A stretch of DNA of 58,409 nucleotides. It comes from Sphingobium boeckii. GTDB taxonomy: Bacteria > Pseudomonadota > Alphaproteobacteria > Sphingomonadales > Sphingomonadaceae. The notes under the pieces were generated by a model. The model was not told where the DNA came from. It worked only from the letters and a program-made list of their open reading frames with translations, and searched no databases. Shown here piece after piece: positions 8,840 through 16,566 of this stretch (positions are counted from its first letter, which is position 1; every line of letters begins with the position of its first letter). The DNA lies in assembly GCF_014199215.1 (NCBI RefSeq), contig NZ_JACIJC010000009.1, forward strand, positions 1 to 58,409, read 5' to 3'. A program made the position numbers and the translations under genes.

Positions 8840-8905
8840 GACGCTTTCGTTTCCCTGGCTTTGCGGCTAGGGTCCGCCGAATTTCAAGCCTGTCCGGAGA
8901 ATGTC

Positions 8906-9604
8906 GTGGCGTCCCAGCCCCCAAGTAACGAAGCCTTTCTGCGCGAGGTCGATGACGAACTGCGCCGCGATCAACTGGCCGGTTTCTGGAAGCGCTGGGG
9001 CATTGCGGTGGCGATCGCCGTGCTTGTCGGCTTGGTCGCGTTCGGCGGCTGGCTCTGGTGGCAGCATGAGCAGACCAAGAAGAATGACGTGCTGGGCGAG
9101 CAGATGACCCAGATTCTCACTGATCTTGAGGCGGGCAAGGAACAGGGCGCGGAAGCGCGGCTCAAGCCTTTGCTGGAGTCCGGCAATCCGGGCTATCGAT
9201 CGACGGCGCGTTTCACGATCGCCGGGCTGAAATTGCGCAAGAATGATATCGCCGGGGCCGCTGCCGACTTCAAGGCCGTGGCGGACGATGCCGAGGCACC
9301 CAAGCCCTTCCGTGATCTCGCGCTGGTGCGCCAGACAGCGACTGAATATGACAGCCTGAAGCCGGAGGTGATCATCGCCCGGCTCCAGCCGCTCGCGCAG
9401 AAGGGCAATCCCTGGTTCGGCAGCGCCGGAGAGATGGTGGCCGTGGCGCATATGAAAATGAACAAACCCGATCTCGCCGGGCCGCTCTTTGCGGAGATTT
9501 CGAAGGACAAGGGCGTCCCCGAAACCATCCGTTCACGCGCGGTGCAGATGGCCGGGGTATTGGGGGTCGACGCTGTCGATCAATCGACCGGAGAAGGAAA
9601 ATAA
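8906..9604 (+). CDS. Membrane-anchored TPR-like protein (YfgM type)
   Basis: A 232-residue protein with a cytoplasmic N-terminus (NEAFLREVDDELRRDQ), one transmembrane helix at about 32-52, and a periplasmic tetratricopeptide-like domain. This matches the YfgM family, known as periplasmic ancillary chaperones linked to the Sec translocon and outer membrane protein assembly. GTG 8906 is chosen over TTG 8861 because GGAGA lies just upstream and the protein then starts at the family's usual N-terminus. Its stop shares a base with the bamB start (TAATG), which indicates translational coupling to an assembly factor gene. Confidence 0.85.
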   Translation: MASQPPSNEAFLREVDDELRRDQLAGFWKRWGIAVAIAVLVGLVAFGGWLWWQHEQTKKNDVLGEQMTQILTDLEAGKEQGAEARLKPLLESGNPGYRSTARFTIAGLKLRKNDIAGAAADFKAVADDAEAPKPFRDLALVRQTATEYDSLKPEVIIARLQPLAQKGNPWFGSAGEMVAVAHMKMNKPDLAGPLFAEISKDKGVPETIRSRAVQMAGVLGVDAVDQSTGEGK

Positions 9605-10977
9605 TGCGCGTATACGCGAAGGGCTTATTGATCGGCACGCTGGCGCTCGCGCTGGGCGGCTGCGGCATATTGGGCGGCGGCGGGGACAAGAAGCCCAAGA
9701 CCCCGACCTTTGGCGATCGGGTTCCGATCCTCACCTCCGAAACGGAAGTCGAGGTCGATTCCGGCATTGCCGATGTCGCGATCGTGCTCCCGCCGGCTGC
9801 GCCCAATACCGATTGGGCGCAATCGGGCGGCAATGGCGCCAAATCCATGGGGCATCCCACATTGCCCGATACGTTGAGCGTGGCCTGGACCGCGGATATC
9901 CGCGGCACCGACGCTTACGAGCGCTTGGGTGCCGCGCCGATCGTGGCAGATGGCAAGGTTTTCACGGTGGACACCCGCGCCAATCTGCGCGCGTATAATG
10001 CTTCCACCGGTGCGCTGGTGTGGGCCACCAAGATCGGCGATCCCAAGGAAATCGCGGGCGGGCGTTCGATCTGGACCGGCGAAATGACGGGCAATGCCGG
10101 CGTGCTCTTCGGCGGCGGGGCCAGTTTCGAGGACGGTCGCGTCTTTGCGGTTAACGGGCTTGGCGACGTCGGTGCCTATGACGCCAATACGGGCGCGCAG
10201 ATCTGGCTCAAGCGGCCGGGCGGTCCTTTGCGCGGTTCGCCGGGCGTCGGTCTCGGCAACGCTTATGTGGTGAGCCAGGACAATCAGATCTACGCCCTGA
10301 AAACAAGCGACGGCAGCCTTGAATGGCAGCGCTCGGGGACGCTGGAATCCGCTGGCGTGTTCGGCGTTGCGGCACCTGCCGTGGGCCAGGGCACGGTGAT
10401 CGCTGGCTATTCCTCAGGCGAGCTGAGCGGCTATCGCTACGAAAATGGCCAGGAAGTGTGGCAGGACGCCCTCTCGCGCACCAGCATCTCGACCGCCGTG
10501 GCCACGATTTCCGATATCGATGCCGATCCCGTGATCGATCAGGGCCGCGTCTTCGCGATTGGCCAGGGTGGCCGCATGATCTCCATCGACATCCTCACCG
10601 GCCAGCGCTTGTGGGAAATCAACGTGGCGGGCATCGCAACCCCCTGGGTGGCGGGCGAGTGGCTGTTCGTGGTGACTGACGAGGCCAAATTGCTTTGCAT
10701 TTCCCGCGTCAGCGGCAAGGTGCGCTGGGAAGCGCAGCTTGAGCGCTATGGCAATGAAAAGAAGAAGACCAAGCCGATCAACTGGACCGGCCCTGTGCTC
10801 GCGGGCAACAAATTGGTGGTCGCCAGCTCCGAAGGCAAGGTGGTGTTCGCATCGCCGATGGACGGTTCGGTGGTAAACACGATCAAGCTGAAGCACGGCG
10901 TCGATCTGCCGCCCGTGGTGGCAAACAACATGCTCTATATCCTGGACGATGGCGGCAAGCTGACGGCCTGGAAATAA
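9604..10977 (+). CDS. bamB: Outer membrane assembly factor BamB (lipoprotein)
   Basis: A 457-residue lipoprotein. The signal peptide ends in the lipobox LGGC with the acylated Cys at residue 20, then a glycine-rich tether, then an eight-bladed PQQ-type beta-propeller. Blade motifs such as GALVWATKIG, GAQIWLKR, GQRLWEIN and GKVRWEAQL recur every 45-50 residues. BamB scaffolds the BAM complex at the inner face of the outer membrane. It is coupled to the YfgM-like gene and followed by a hairpin. The bamB-der order is widespread in proteobacteria. Confidence 0.93.
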   Translation: MRVYAKGLLIGTLALALGGCGILGGGGDKKPKTPTFGDRVPILTSETEVEVDSGIADVAIVLPPAAPNTDWAQSGGNGAKSMGHPTLPDTLSVAWTADIRGTDAYERLGAAPIVADGKVFTVDTRANLRAYNASTGALVWATKIGDPKEIAGGRSIWTGEMTGNAGVLFGGGASFEDGRVFAVNGLGDVGAYDANTGAQIWLKRPGGPLRGSPGVGLGNAYVVSQDNQIYALKTSDGSLEWQRSGTLESAGVFGVAAPAVGQGTVIAGYSSGELSGYRYENGQEVWQDALSRTSISTAVATISDIDADPVIDQGRVFAIGQGGRMISIDILTGQRLWEINVAGIATPWVAGEWLFVVTDEAKLLCISRVSGKVRWEAQLERYGNEKKKTKPINWTGPVLAGNKLVVASSEGKVVFASPMDGSVVNTIKLKHGVDLPPVVANNMLYILDDGGKLTAWK

Positions 10978-10985
10978 GATCGCCA

Positions 10986-11015
10986 TCTCTCTTGCGGCAA
11001 CGGCCGCAGGAGAGA
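10986..11015 (+). terminator. Hairpin after bamB
   Basis: TCTCTCTTGCGGC and GCCGCAGGAGAGA form a 13-base stem with one G-T mismatch and a four-base loop. There is no clear U tract, so it could be a terminator or an attenuating hairpin before der. Confidence 0.55.
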
Positions 11016-11064
11016 CGCGCGCCGCGCTTGCGGATAGGGGTTATGCTGCGGCGCAATCGCGTCT

Positions 11065-12444
11065 ATGGCGTCGCTTATGCCAAAACACGTCCCTACCGTC
11101 GCGATCGTCGGCCGTCCCAATGTGGGCAAGTCCACATTGTTCAACCGCCTTGTCGGCAAGAAGGTCGCGCTGGTCGATGATCTTCCCGGCGTGACGCGCG
11201 ATCGGCGCGAGGGCGAGGCGCAGCTTCTCGGGCTCGATTTCACGATCATCGATACCGCCGGCTTCGAAGACGAGAATGCGCTGACGCTGCCAGGCCGTAT
11301 GCGCGCGCAGACCGAAGCCGCAGTGGCGAGCGCCGATGTCGCGCTGTTCCTCTTCGATTCGCGCGTCGGCATCCTGCCGCTGGACGAGGAAATCGCCCGC
11401 TGGCTGCGCGCCGGCAGCACGCCCGTCGTGCTCGTGGCCAACAAGGCGGAGGGCAAGGCGGGCAATGATGGCGTGCTTGAATCCCTCTCCCTCGGCTTTG
11501 GCGATCCCGTCGAGATGAGCGCCGAGCATGGCGAGGGCGTGGCCGATCTGTTCGAGGCGCTGCTGCCGTTGCTCGAACCCGAAGGCTATGATGACACGCC
11601 CGATGAGCCTGCGCCTTATTATGACGAGGAAACCGGCCCGCTGAAGCTCGCCATCGTGGGGCGGCCCAATGCGGGCAAATCCACGCTGGTGAACCGTATC
11701 CTGGGGGAGGAGCGGATGATCACCGGGCCAGAGGCCGGGATCACGCGCGATTCGATCGCGATCGATTTCATGTGGCAGGATCGGCCGATTCATCTGATCG
11801 ACACGGCCGGGATGCGCAAGCGCGCGAAGGTTCAGGACAAGCTGGAGAAACTCTCTGTCGCCGATGCACTCCACGCGATCGATTTCGCCGAAGTCGTGGT
11901 GTTGCTCCTCGATGCCACGCTCGGGCTGGAGGTTCAGGATCTCAAGATCGCGGATCGCGTTCTGGAAGAGGGCCGTGCGCTCGTGATTGCGCTCAATAAA
12001 TGGGATGTCGCCGAAGGACCGAGCAGCCTGTTTAACGGGGTGCGCGCCGCGCTCGACGAAGGTCTGGCCCAGGCGCGCGGCGTGCCGCTGGTCGCGGTGT
12101 CCGCCGCAACAGGCAAGGGCGTGGATCAGATGATCGCCGCCGCGTTCGAGGTGCGCGAAATGTGGTCGAAGCGTGTGGGCACGGGCGCGCTCAACCGCTG
12201 GTTCGAGCGCGCCGTGGAAGCCAATCCACCGCCAGCGCCCGGCGGCAAGCGCATCAAGTTGCGCTATATCACCCAGGCGAAGACCCGCCCACCGGGCTTT
12301 ATCCTGTTCGGCACGCGCGTGGATCAGCTCCCGGAAAGCTATCGCCGCTATCTGGTGAACGGCATTCGCAAGGAATTGGGATTCGGCGCGGTGCCCGTGC
12401 GATTGACGCTGAGAGCGCCGAAGAATCCCTTCGACGACAAGTGA
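11065..12444 (+). CDS. der: Ribosome assembly GTPase Der (EngA)
   Basis: A 459-residue double-GTPase needed for 50S subunit maturation. The two G domains have P-loops GRPNVGKS (16-23) and GRPNAGKS (199-206), switch regions DTAGFED and DTAGMRK, and specificity motifs NKAEG and NKWD. The KH-like C-terminal domain ends with RLTLRAPKNPFDDK. Start at 11065 or the internal ATG at 11077 are both possible. Its last codons overlap the start of tusA. Confidence 0.96.
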   Translation: MASLMPKHVPTVAIVGRPNVGKSTLFNRLVGKKVALVDDLPGVTRDRREGEAQLLGLDFTIIDTAGFEDENALTLPGRMRAQTEAAVASADVALFLFDSRVGILPLDEEIARWLRAGSTPVVLVANKAEGKAGNDGVLESLSLGFGDPVEMSAEHGEGVADLFEALLPLLEPEGYDDTPDEPAPYYDEETGPLKLAIVGRPNAGKSTLVNRILGEERMITGPEAGITRDSIAIDFMWQDRPIHLIDTAGMRKRAKVQDKLEKLSVADALHAIDFAEVVVLLLDATLGLEVQDLKIADRVLEEGRALVIALNKWDVAEGPSSLFNGVRAALDEGLAQARGVPLVAVSAATGKGVDQMIAAAFEVREMWSKRVGTGALNRWFERAVEANPPPAPGGKRIKLRYITQAKTRPPGFILFGTRVDQLPESYRRYLVNGIRKELGFGAVPVRLTLRAPKNPFDDK

Positions 12445-12656
12445 TCTCGTTGCTCGATGCGCGCGGTATGCGCTGTCCCTGGCCGGCCGTGCGACTGGCG
12501 CGCGCTGTGCGGGAGGCGGGTGCCGGCGCTGTGATCCGCATCGTGGCGGATGATCCGATCGCGCCGAAGGAGATCGCCGCGCTGGCGGCGGAGCGGGGGT
12601 GGAATGTGATCGAGGTGACCACCGATATTGGACCCGGCTTCGAAATTACCGCCTGA
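12441..12656 (+). CDS. tusA: TusA-family sulfurtransferase
   Basis: A 71-residue protein with the family signature LDARGMRCPWPAVRLARA, where the Cys-Pro pair carries persulfide sulfur. TusA-like proteins relay sulfur to tRNA thiolation or molybdenum cofactor and formate dehydrogenase maturation. GTG 12441 overlaps the der stop by four bases (GTGA), so the two are coupled. A longer upstream frame inside der is a shadow. The molybdoenzyme genes downstream make a role in cofactor sulfur supply conceivable but unproven. Confidence 0.85.
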   Translation: MISLLDARGMRCPWPAVRLARAVREAGAGAVIRIVADDPIAPKEIAALAAERGWNVIEVTTDIGPGFEITA

Positions 12657-12738
12657 TCGTCAACCACATATTTACCGGGTTTCTCTACGAAAGATTGCAG
12701 GGGGCATGTGCGCATGACCCGCGTAAGGAGCCGTTGAC

Positions 12739-13176
12739 GTGACGCCGACAGTGGAAAACAAGATCGATTGGCCCGCATTTCTGGAGGCCCGGCAGGAGCT
12801 GGGCGCCGATTTCATCCGCATTCTCGGCTATTTCCGGGAAGATGGCACCAAATCCGTGGCGGCGATCGAAACCGCGATGCGCGCGAAGGACGCCGCCGCG
12901 ATGGTCGTTCCGGCGCATACGCTCAAGGGCGAATCACTTCAATTCGGGGCCGAGACCTTGGCCGGTCTCGCGGAACAGATCGAAGCCGTGGCGCGGCATT
13001 GCGTCGAAGTGCACGAAGCGCCGGACGAACTGCTTGAGCAGGTCGTCCAGCTTCGTCCGGTATTCGAAGAGGCGCTCCTCCTGTTCGAACGCGAATGCAA
13101 TCCGTTGGTAGAGCGCCGCAATGGCGGCTTCGGACGCAAGGTAGACGCCAACAACCAGAGCTTCGGTCGGATCTGA
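12739..13176 (+). CDS. Hpt-domain phosphotransfer protein
   Basis: A 145-residue stand-alone histidine phosphotransfer protein. The phosphorylatable His60 sits in PAHTLKGESLQFGA, the usual Hpt core, within a four-helix bundle. The last 25 residues are polar and less ordered. No sensor kinase or response regulator gene is next to it, so its partners are encoded elsewhere. GTG start with GTAAGGAG upstream. Confidence 0.8.
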   Translation: MTPTVENKIDWPAFLEARQELGADFIRILGYFREDGTKSVAAIETAMRAKDAAAMVVPAHTLKGESLQFGAETLAGLAEQIEAVARHCVEVHEAPDELLEQVVQLRPVFEEALLLFERECNPLVERRNGGFGRKVDANNQSFGRI

Positions 13177-13180
13177 AACA

Positions 13181-13200
13181 GCCTCTCCCGTTGGAGAGGC
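13181..13200. terminator. Bidirectional hairpin between hpt and bfr
   Basis: GCCTCTCC, a four-base loop CGTT, and GGAGAGGC form a perfect eight-base stem between two convergent genes. The minus strand is followed by TGTTT, so it can serve bfr and the Hpt gene. Confidence 0.7.
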
Positions 13201-13210
13201 TCAATCGGCC

Positions 13211-13693
13211 TCAATCCTCTTCAGGCGCTTTCGACTGAAGCTGGATATAATTTTGAAGACCCATGCGTTCGATCATGTCGAACTGCTTCTCCAGGATATC
13301 GACATGATCCTCTTCATTGGAGAGGATATCCGCCATCAGATCGCGGCTCACATAATCGCGCACGCTTTCGGCATAGGCGATGCCATCCTTCAGCAGCGGG
13401 ATGGCTTCGTTCTCAAGCGCCAGATCGGATCGCAATATCTCTTCGACATTTTCGCCGATCTTGAGCCGGCCCAGAAGCTGGAAATTGGGCAAACCATCAA
13501 GGAACAGGATGCGCTCCGCCAGTTTGTCGGCATGTTTCATCTCGTCGATCGACTCATGGCGTTCGAAATGCGCGAGCTTGGCCATGCCCCAATTGTCGAG
13601 CAGACGGTAATGCAGCCAATATTGATTGACCGCGGTCAACTCGTTCTTGAGCGCCTCGTTCAGATATTCGATGACTTTGGTATCGCCCTTCAC
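13211..13693 (-). CDS. bfr: Bacterioferritin
   Basis: A 160-residue haem-containing ferritin subunit that stores iron in a 24-mer. Ferroxidase ligands Glu18, Glu51 and His54 and the haem ligand Met52 ([15 protein letters not shown]) are all present, and the later [10 protein letters not shown] supplies the Glu and His of the second half-site. Length is normal. The paired ferredoxin gene lies about 100 bases upstream on the same strand, so iron storage and release are encoded together. Confidence 0.95.
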   Translation of the reverse strand: MKGDTKVIEYLNEALKNELTAVNQYWLHYRLLDNWGMAKLAHFERHESIDEMKHADKLAERILFLDGLPNFQLLGRLKIGENVEEILRSDLALENEAIPLLKDGIAYAESVRDYVSRDLMADILSNEEDHVDILEKQFDMIERMGLQNYIQLQSKAPEED

Positions 13694-13794
13694 GGCCGCG
13701 GCTCCTTGAATTTGAAGCGTTGATTATACGGGCGTGGCGGGGCTAAAGATACCCGAAAAATGGCGGAAAACAGGGATTTATGGTGGGGCTATCG

Positions 13795-13968
13795 TCAGGC
13801 AGTCGCAAGCTCGGCCTTGATAATGCTTTGCGCAAACGGGACGCATTGGCCGCACCGGGCCTTGCGGCCGAGCGCCGCATAGGCGCTGCAGGCGTTGCTC
13901 GCGCCACCGCTACGGACGGTTTCGCGCAGGTCTTTCTCACGAATGGCATTGCAGATGCAGACGACCAA
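13795..13968 (-). CDS. bfd: Bacterioferritin-associated ferredoxin
   Basis: A 57-residue [2Fe-2S] protein with the Bfd cysteine pattern: VVCICN at the start and ARCGQCVPFAQ near the end. Bfd reduces the ferric core of bacterioferritin to release iron. TTG 13968 is chosen as start because GGAGGG lies seven bases upstream and the protein then begins MVVCICN, as the family does. Longer frames add a hydrophobic leader (SIIIILISF) that the family lacks. Confidence 0.85.
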   Translation of the reverse strand: MVVCICNAIREKDLRETVRSGGASNACSAYAALGRKARCGQCVPFAQSIIKAELATA

Positions 13969-14028
13969 AGCGATTCCCTCCAGCTCTCCTGCGAAAGAGA
14001 TAAGGATAATGATAATAGATCGCAATAG

Positions 14029-15285
14029 TTAATTTGGTGCTGTGCGTCGCATGGACTGAATTTTTCCACGCGCCAGCGAACGCCAGAGCCATTCAAGCGG
14101 GCCATAAGCGAATCGCTCCAGCCACGGCTTCGACCACCAAAGCATCACCGCCCAGCCGATCAGCACGAAGCCATAGACGTGAAAGCGCGAGACATGTCCG
14201 AACAGCCCCAGGCCATAGCCATAAAAAAGCGCTGTCATCGCGATGCTGGTGCCGAGATAGTTGGTAAAGGCCACCCGGCCCGCGGCGGCGATCCGGCGGA
14301 GCAGGCGGCTCTGCGGTCGGGCCAGAATGATCGAAAGCGCCAGTGCGGCATGGGCGATCACCATGATGATCCGGAAAGGTGTGGACCAGACCAGAACCGC
14401 ATTGAACGTGGTCACCGGATCGAAACCGCTGGCCAAGCACCACAGGCACAAAGCGATCATCGGCGGGAGACCGCACAGATAGGCACGGATCGCCACGCTG
14501 CGATACTGGCTGCGGCTCCATTGCCCGGTCAGGAATCCGTTGCGGAGCAGCGCCATGCCGATGAGCATCAGGCCCAGCGTTTCGAGACCGGTCAACAACA
14601 GCGTGGTCAGCGGCGCGTCGATATTGTCGGGTGCCAAGCTGTTGGCGAGGATCTGCGTATAGCTGCCGCGATAGATTTCGATCTCGTGGTGGATGGGCGC
14701 TGTATCGGGCGCTCCGATGCTGGCGATCATGCCGCGATAGCTGGCGATCTGCCCCGCGGAGGCATCGGCGGCCATGGCCCCGTGCTGCATGAAGATCAGT
14801 GCCACCCCCATGATCGCCCAGAAGACGAAGCTGGTGAGGATCAGGCCGATGCCCAGGCGGAGCAGCGCCGGGGCATCCTTGTGGCTGAAACCATAGGCAA
14901 TCAGCCCGACGACCGCATAAAGGAAGAGAATATCGCCATACCAGATCAGATAAAGATGGATCAGGCCAAAGATCATCAGCCAGAGCATCCGGCGGGCATG
15001 GATGAATCCGCCGCTTAACCCCTTGGCCTCAGCGCCGTCGATCACGAGCAACATCGACGCGCCGAACAGAAGCGAGAAGAGCCCGCGCATCTTGCCATCC
15101 ACGAGGATGAAATTCACCGCCCACATGCCCAGATCCGCGGCGCTGGTCCCGCCCCAGGCGAGCGGATTGATATAGGCCGGCTGAGGCATGGAAAAGGCGA
15201 TGATGTTCATCGCCAGGATGCCCATCACTGCAATACCGCGCAGGGCGTCGAGCGTCAGATGGCGGACGGGTGGGCTGGGGGGCAT
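14029..15285 (-). CDS. DUF418-family integral membrane protein
   Basis: A membrane protein of about 418 residues with some ten hydrophobic segments. The N-terminal RHLTLDALRGIAVMGILAMN, the GKMRGLFSLLFGASM block and the C-terminal DUF418 region (FTNYLGTSIAMT to KPWLERFAYGPLEWLWR) identify the family. Members are often annotated as putative transporters, without firm function. ATG 15285 is preferred; the open frame to 15432 overlaps the divergent fdhD start. No operon partner. Confidence 0.85.
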   Translation of the reverse strand: MPPSPPVRHLTLDALRGIAVMGILAMNIIAFSMPQPAYINPLAWGGTSAADLGMWAVNFILVDGKMRGLFSLLFGASMLLVIDGAEAKGLSGGFIHARRMLWLMIFGLIHLYLIWYGDILFLYAVVGLIAYGFSHKDAPALLRLGIGLILTSFVFWAIMGVALIFMQHGAMAADASAGQIASYRGMIASIGAPDTAPIHHEIEIYRGSYTQILANSLAPDNIDAPLTTLLLTGLETLGLMLIGMALLRNGFLTGQWSRSQYRSVAIRAYLCGLPPMIALCLWCLASGFDPVTTFNAVLVWSTPFRIIMVIAHAALALSIILARPQSRLLRRIAAAGRVAFTNYLGTSIAMTALFYGYGLGLFGHVSRFHVYGFVLIGWAVMLWWSKPWLERFAYGPLEWLWRSLARGKIQSMRRTAPN

Positions 15286-15370
15286 GATTTCCACGATACC
15301 GGCCTGTGAACGGCGGGCGGGCTTGAGGCAAGAGCTTGCAGGCGACCCGGCTTTGGGCGAGAGCAGGACG

Positions 15371-16141
15371 ATGAGCGACACCCCCGGCACCTTCACCCAG
15401 ATCGCGCCCGATGGCCGCCGGGAGACGGTCACGCGACCCGTTGCGATCGAACAGCCGATCGCGATCGAGATGAACGGGCTTGGTTATGCCGTGATGATGG
15501 CGACGCCCGCCCATCTGGAGGATTTCGCCTTCGGCTTTGCGCTATCCGAGCGGTTGATCGAGAGCGCTGCCGATATCGTCGCGGTGGACGTTCATCCTGC
15601 CGAGACCGGGACGATCCTGCGCATCCATCTGATCGAGGCGCGGCGACCGCTGGTGATCGAACGCGTGCGCCACCGCATTTCCGAATCCTCGTGCGGCTTA
15701 TGCGGGATCGAGAATCTGGAACAGGCGCTGCGGCCTTTGCCCGTGGTGGAGGGCCGTGTGCCCGCGGCCCCGGCCGTGTTCGCCGCGCTCAAAGCCCTGC
15801 GCGCCGCACAGCCGCTCGGCAATGCGACCGGCGCGGTGCACGGCGCGGCGTTCTGCGGCGCAGACGGCGCGATCCGGCTGGTGCGCGAGGACGTCGGCCG
15901 TCACAATGCGTTCGATAAATTGATCGGTGCGATGGCGCGCGCGGGGATGGGCTGGGACGACGGCTTTGCGCTGCTGACGGCGCGCTGTTCCTATGAACTG
16001 GTGGAGAAAGCCGCGCTGGCAGGATGCCCCGCGCTTGTGACGATCTCCGCCGCCACCAGCCTGGCATTGCAGCGCGCGCAGGATTGCGGACTGGCGCTGA
16101 TCACGCTGGCGCGACCGGATTCCTTCCTGCAACTGACGTGA
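15371..16141 (+). CDS. fdhD: Formate dehydrogenase accessory sulfurtransferase FdhD
   Basis: A 256-residue protein that passes sulfur from a cysteine desulfurase to the molybdenum cofactor of formate dehydrogenase; it is called FdsC in fds operons. The catalytic cysteine loop SSCGLCG places Cys108 and Cys111. The conserved GAVHGAAFC and VREDVGRHNAFDKLIG blocks follow. ATG 15371 is preferred to the open frame from 15188, which overlaps DUF418. It is convergent with fdsD, so this accessory gene is not co-transcribed with the enzyme it serves. Confidence 0.93.
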   Translation: MSDTPGTFTQIAPDGRRETVTRPVAIEQPIAIEMNGLGYAVMMATPAHLEDFAFGFALSERLIESAADIVAVDVHPAETGTILRIHLIEARRPLVIERVRHRISESSCGLCGIENLEQALRPLPVVEGRVPAAPAVFAALKALRAAQPLGNATGAVHGAAFCGADGAIRLVREDVGRHNAFDKLIGAMARAGMGWDDGFALLTARCSYELVEKAALAGCPALVTISAATSLALQRAQDCGLALITLARPDSFLQLT

Positions 16142-16157
16142 GGGAAGCCTCACAGCC

Positions 16158-16442
16158 CTAACCCGCGTCGCTATGCCCCGCTTCGCCGACCGCGTTGAAT
16201 TCGGTGGCCTGGGTCTGGTGCGCGGGGGTGCCGCCCTGCTTGAGATAGGCGATCGCGTCCGCGGCGATCGGCGAGAGGCCCGCGCTGTCGGCGAAGATCA
16301 TCGATTTCATCCGCGGATCCCAGAACATCGCGACATGATCCGCCAGCGCGGCGACCGCCTTGTCATGCGGCATCATCGCCATGTTGCGCGCGATCTGATT
16401 GGCCATGTAGATCAGACGCTGCTGGGTGGTCATGCCGGTCAT
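16158..16442 (-). CDS. fdsD: NAD-dependent formate dehydrogenase delta subunit
   Basis: A 94-residue protein of the FdsD family. It opens with RLIYMANQIARNMAMM and contains VAALADHVAMFWDPRMK, typical of these small subunits. FdsD is needed for a stable active FdsGBA enzyme, possibly during cofactor insertion. It lies 124 bases after fdsA, separated from it by a dispersed palindromic repeat, so the transcript must pass through that structure. Confidence 0.88.
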   Translation of the reverse strand: MTGMTTQQRLIYMANQIARNMAMMPHDKAVAALADHVAMFWDPRMKSMIFADSAGLSPIAADAIAYLKQGGTPAHQTQATEFNAVGEAGHSDAG

Positions 16443-16457
16443 TGGACTACGCCCTGT

Positions 16458-16544
16458 CCGTCATCCCCGCGCAGGCGGGGATCCCGCTTCCTTTTTCCCT
16501 GGTTCGAAGAAGAAGCGGGATCCCCGCCTTCGCGGGGATGACGG
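16458..16544. repeat. Dispersed palindromic repeat (CGTCATCCCCGCG type)
   Basis: CCGTCATCCCCGCGCAGGCG at the left and CGCCTTCGCGGGGATGACGG at the right form long complementary arms around a short centre that is itself partly palindromic (GCGGGATCCC/GGGATCCCGC). A related copy lies at 26281-26356. REP-like intergenic element. Confidence 0.75.
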
Positions 16545-16566
16545 GGGAGGGGGCGCCTAGAAAAGA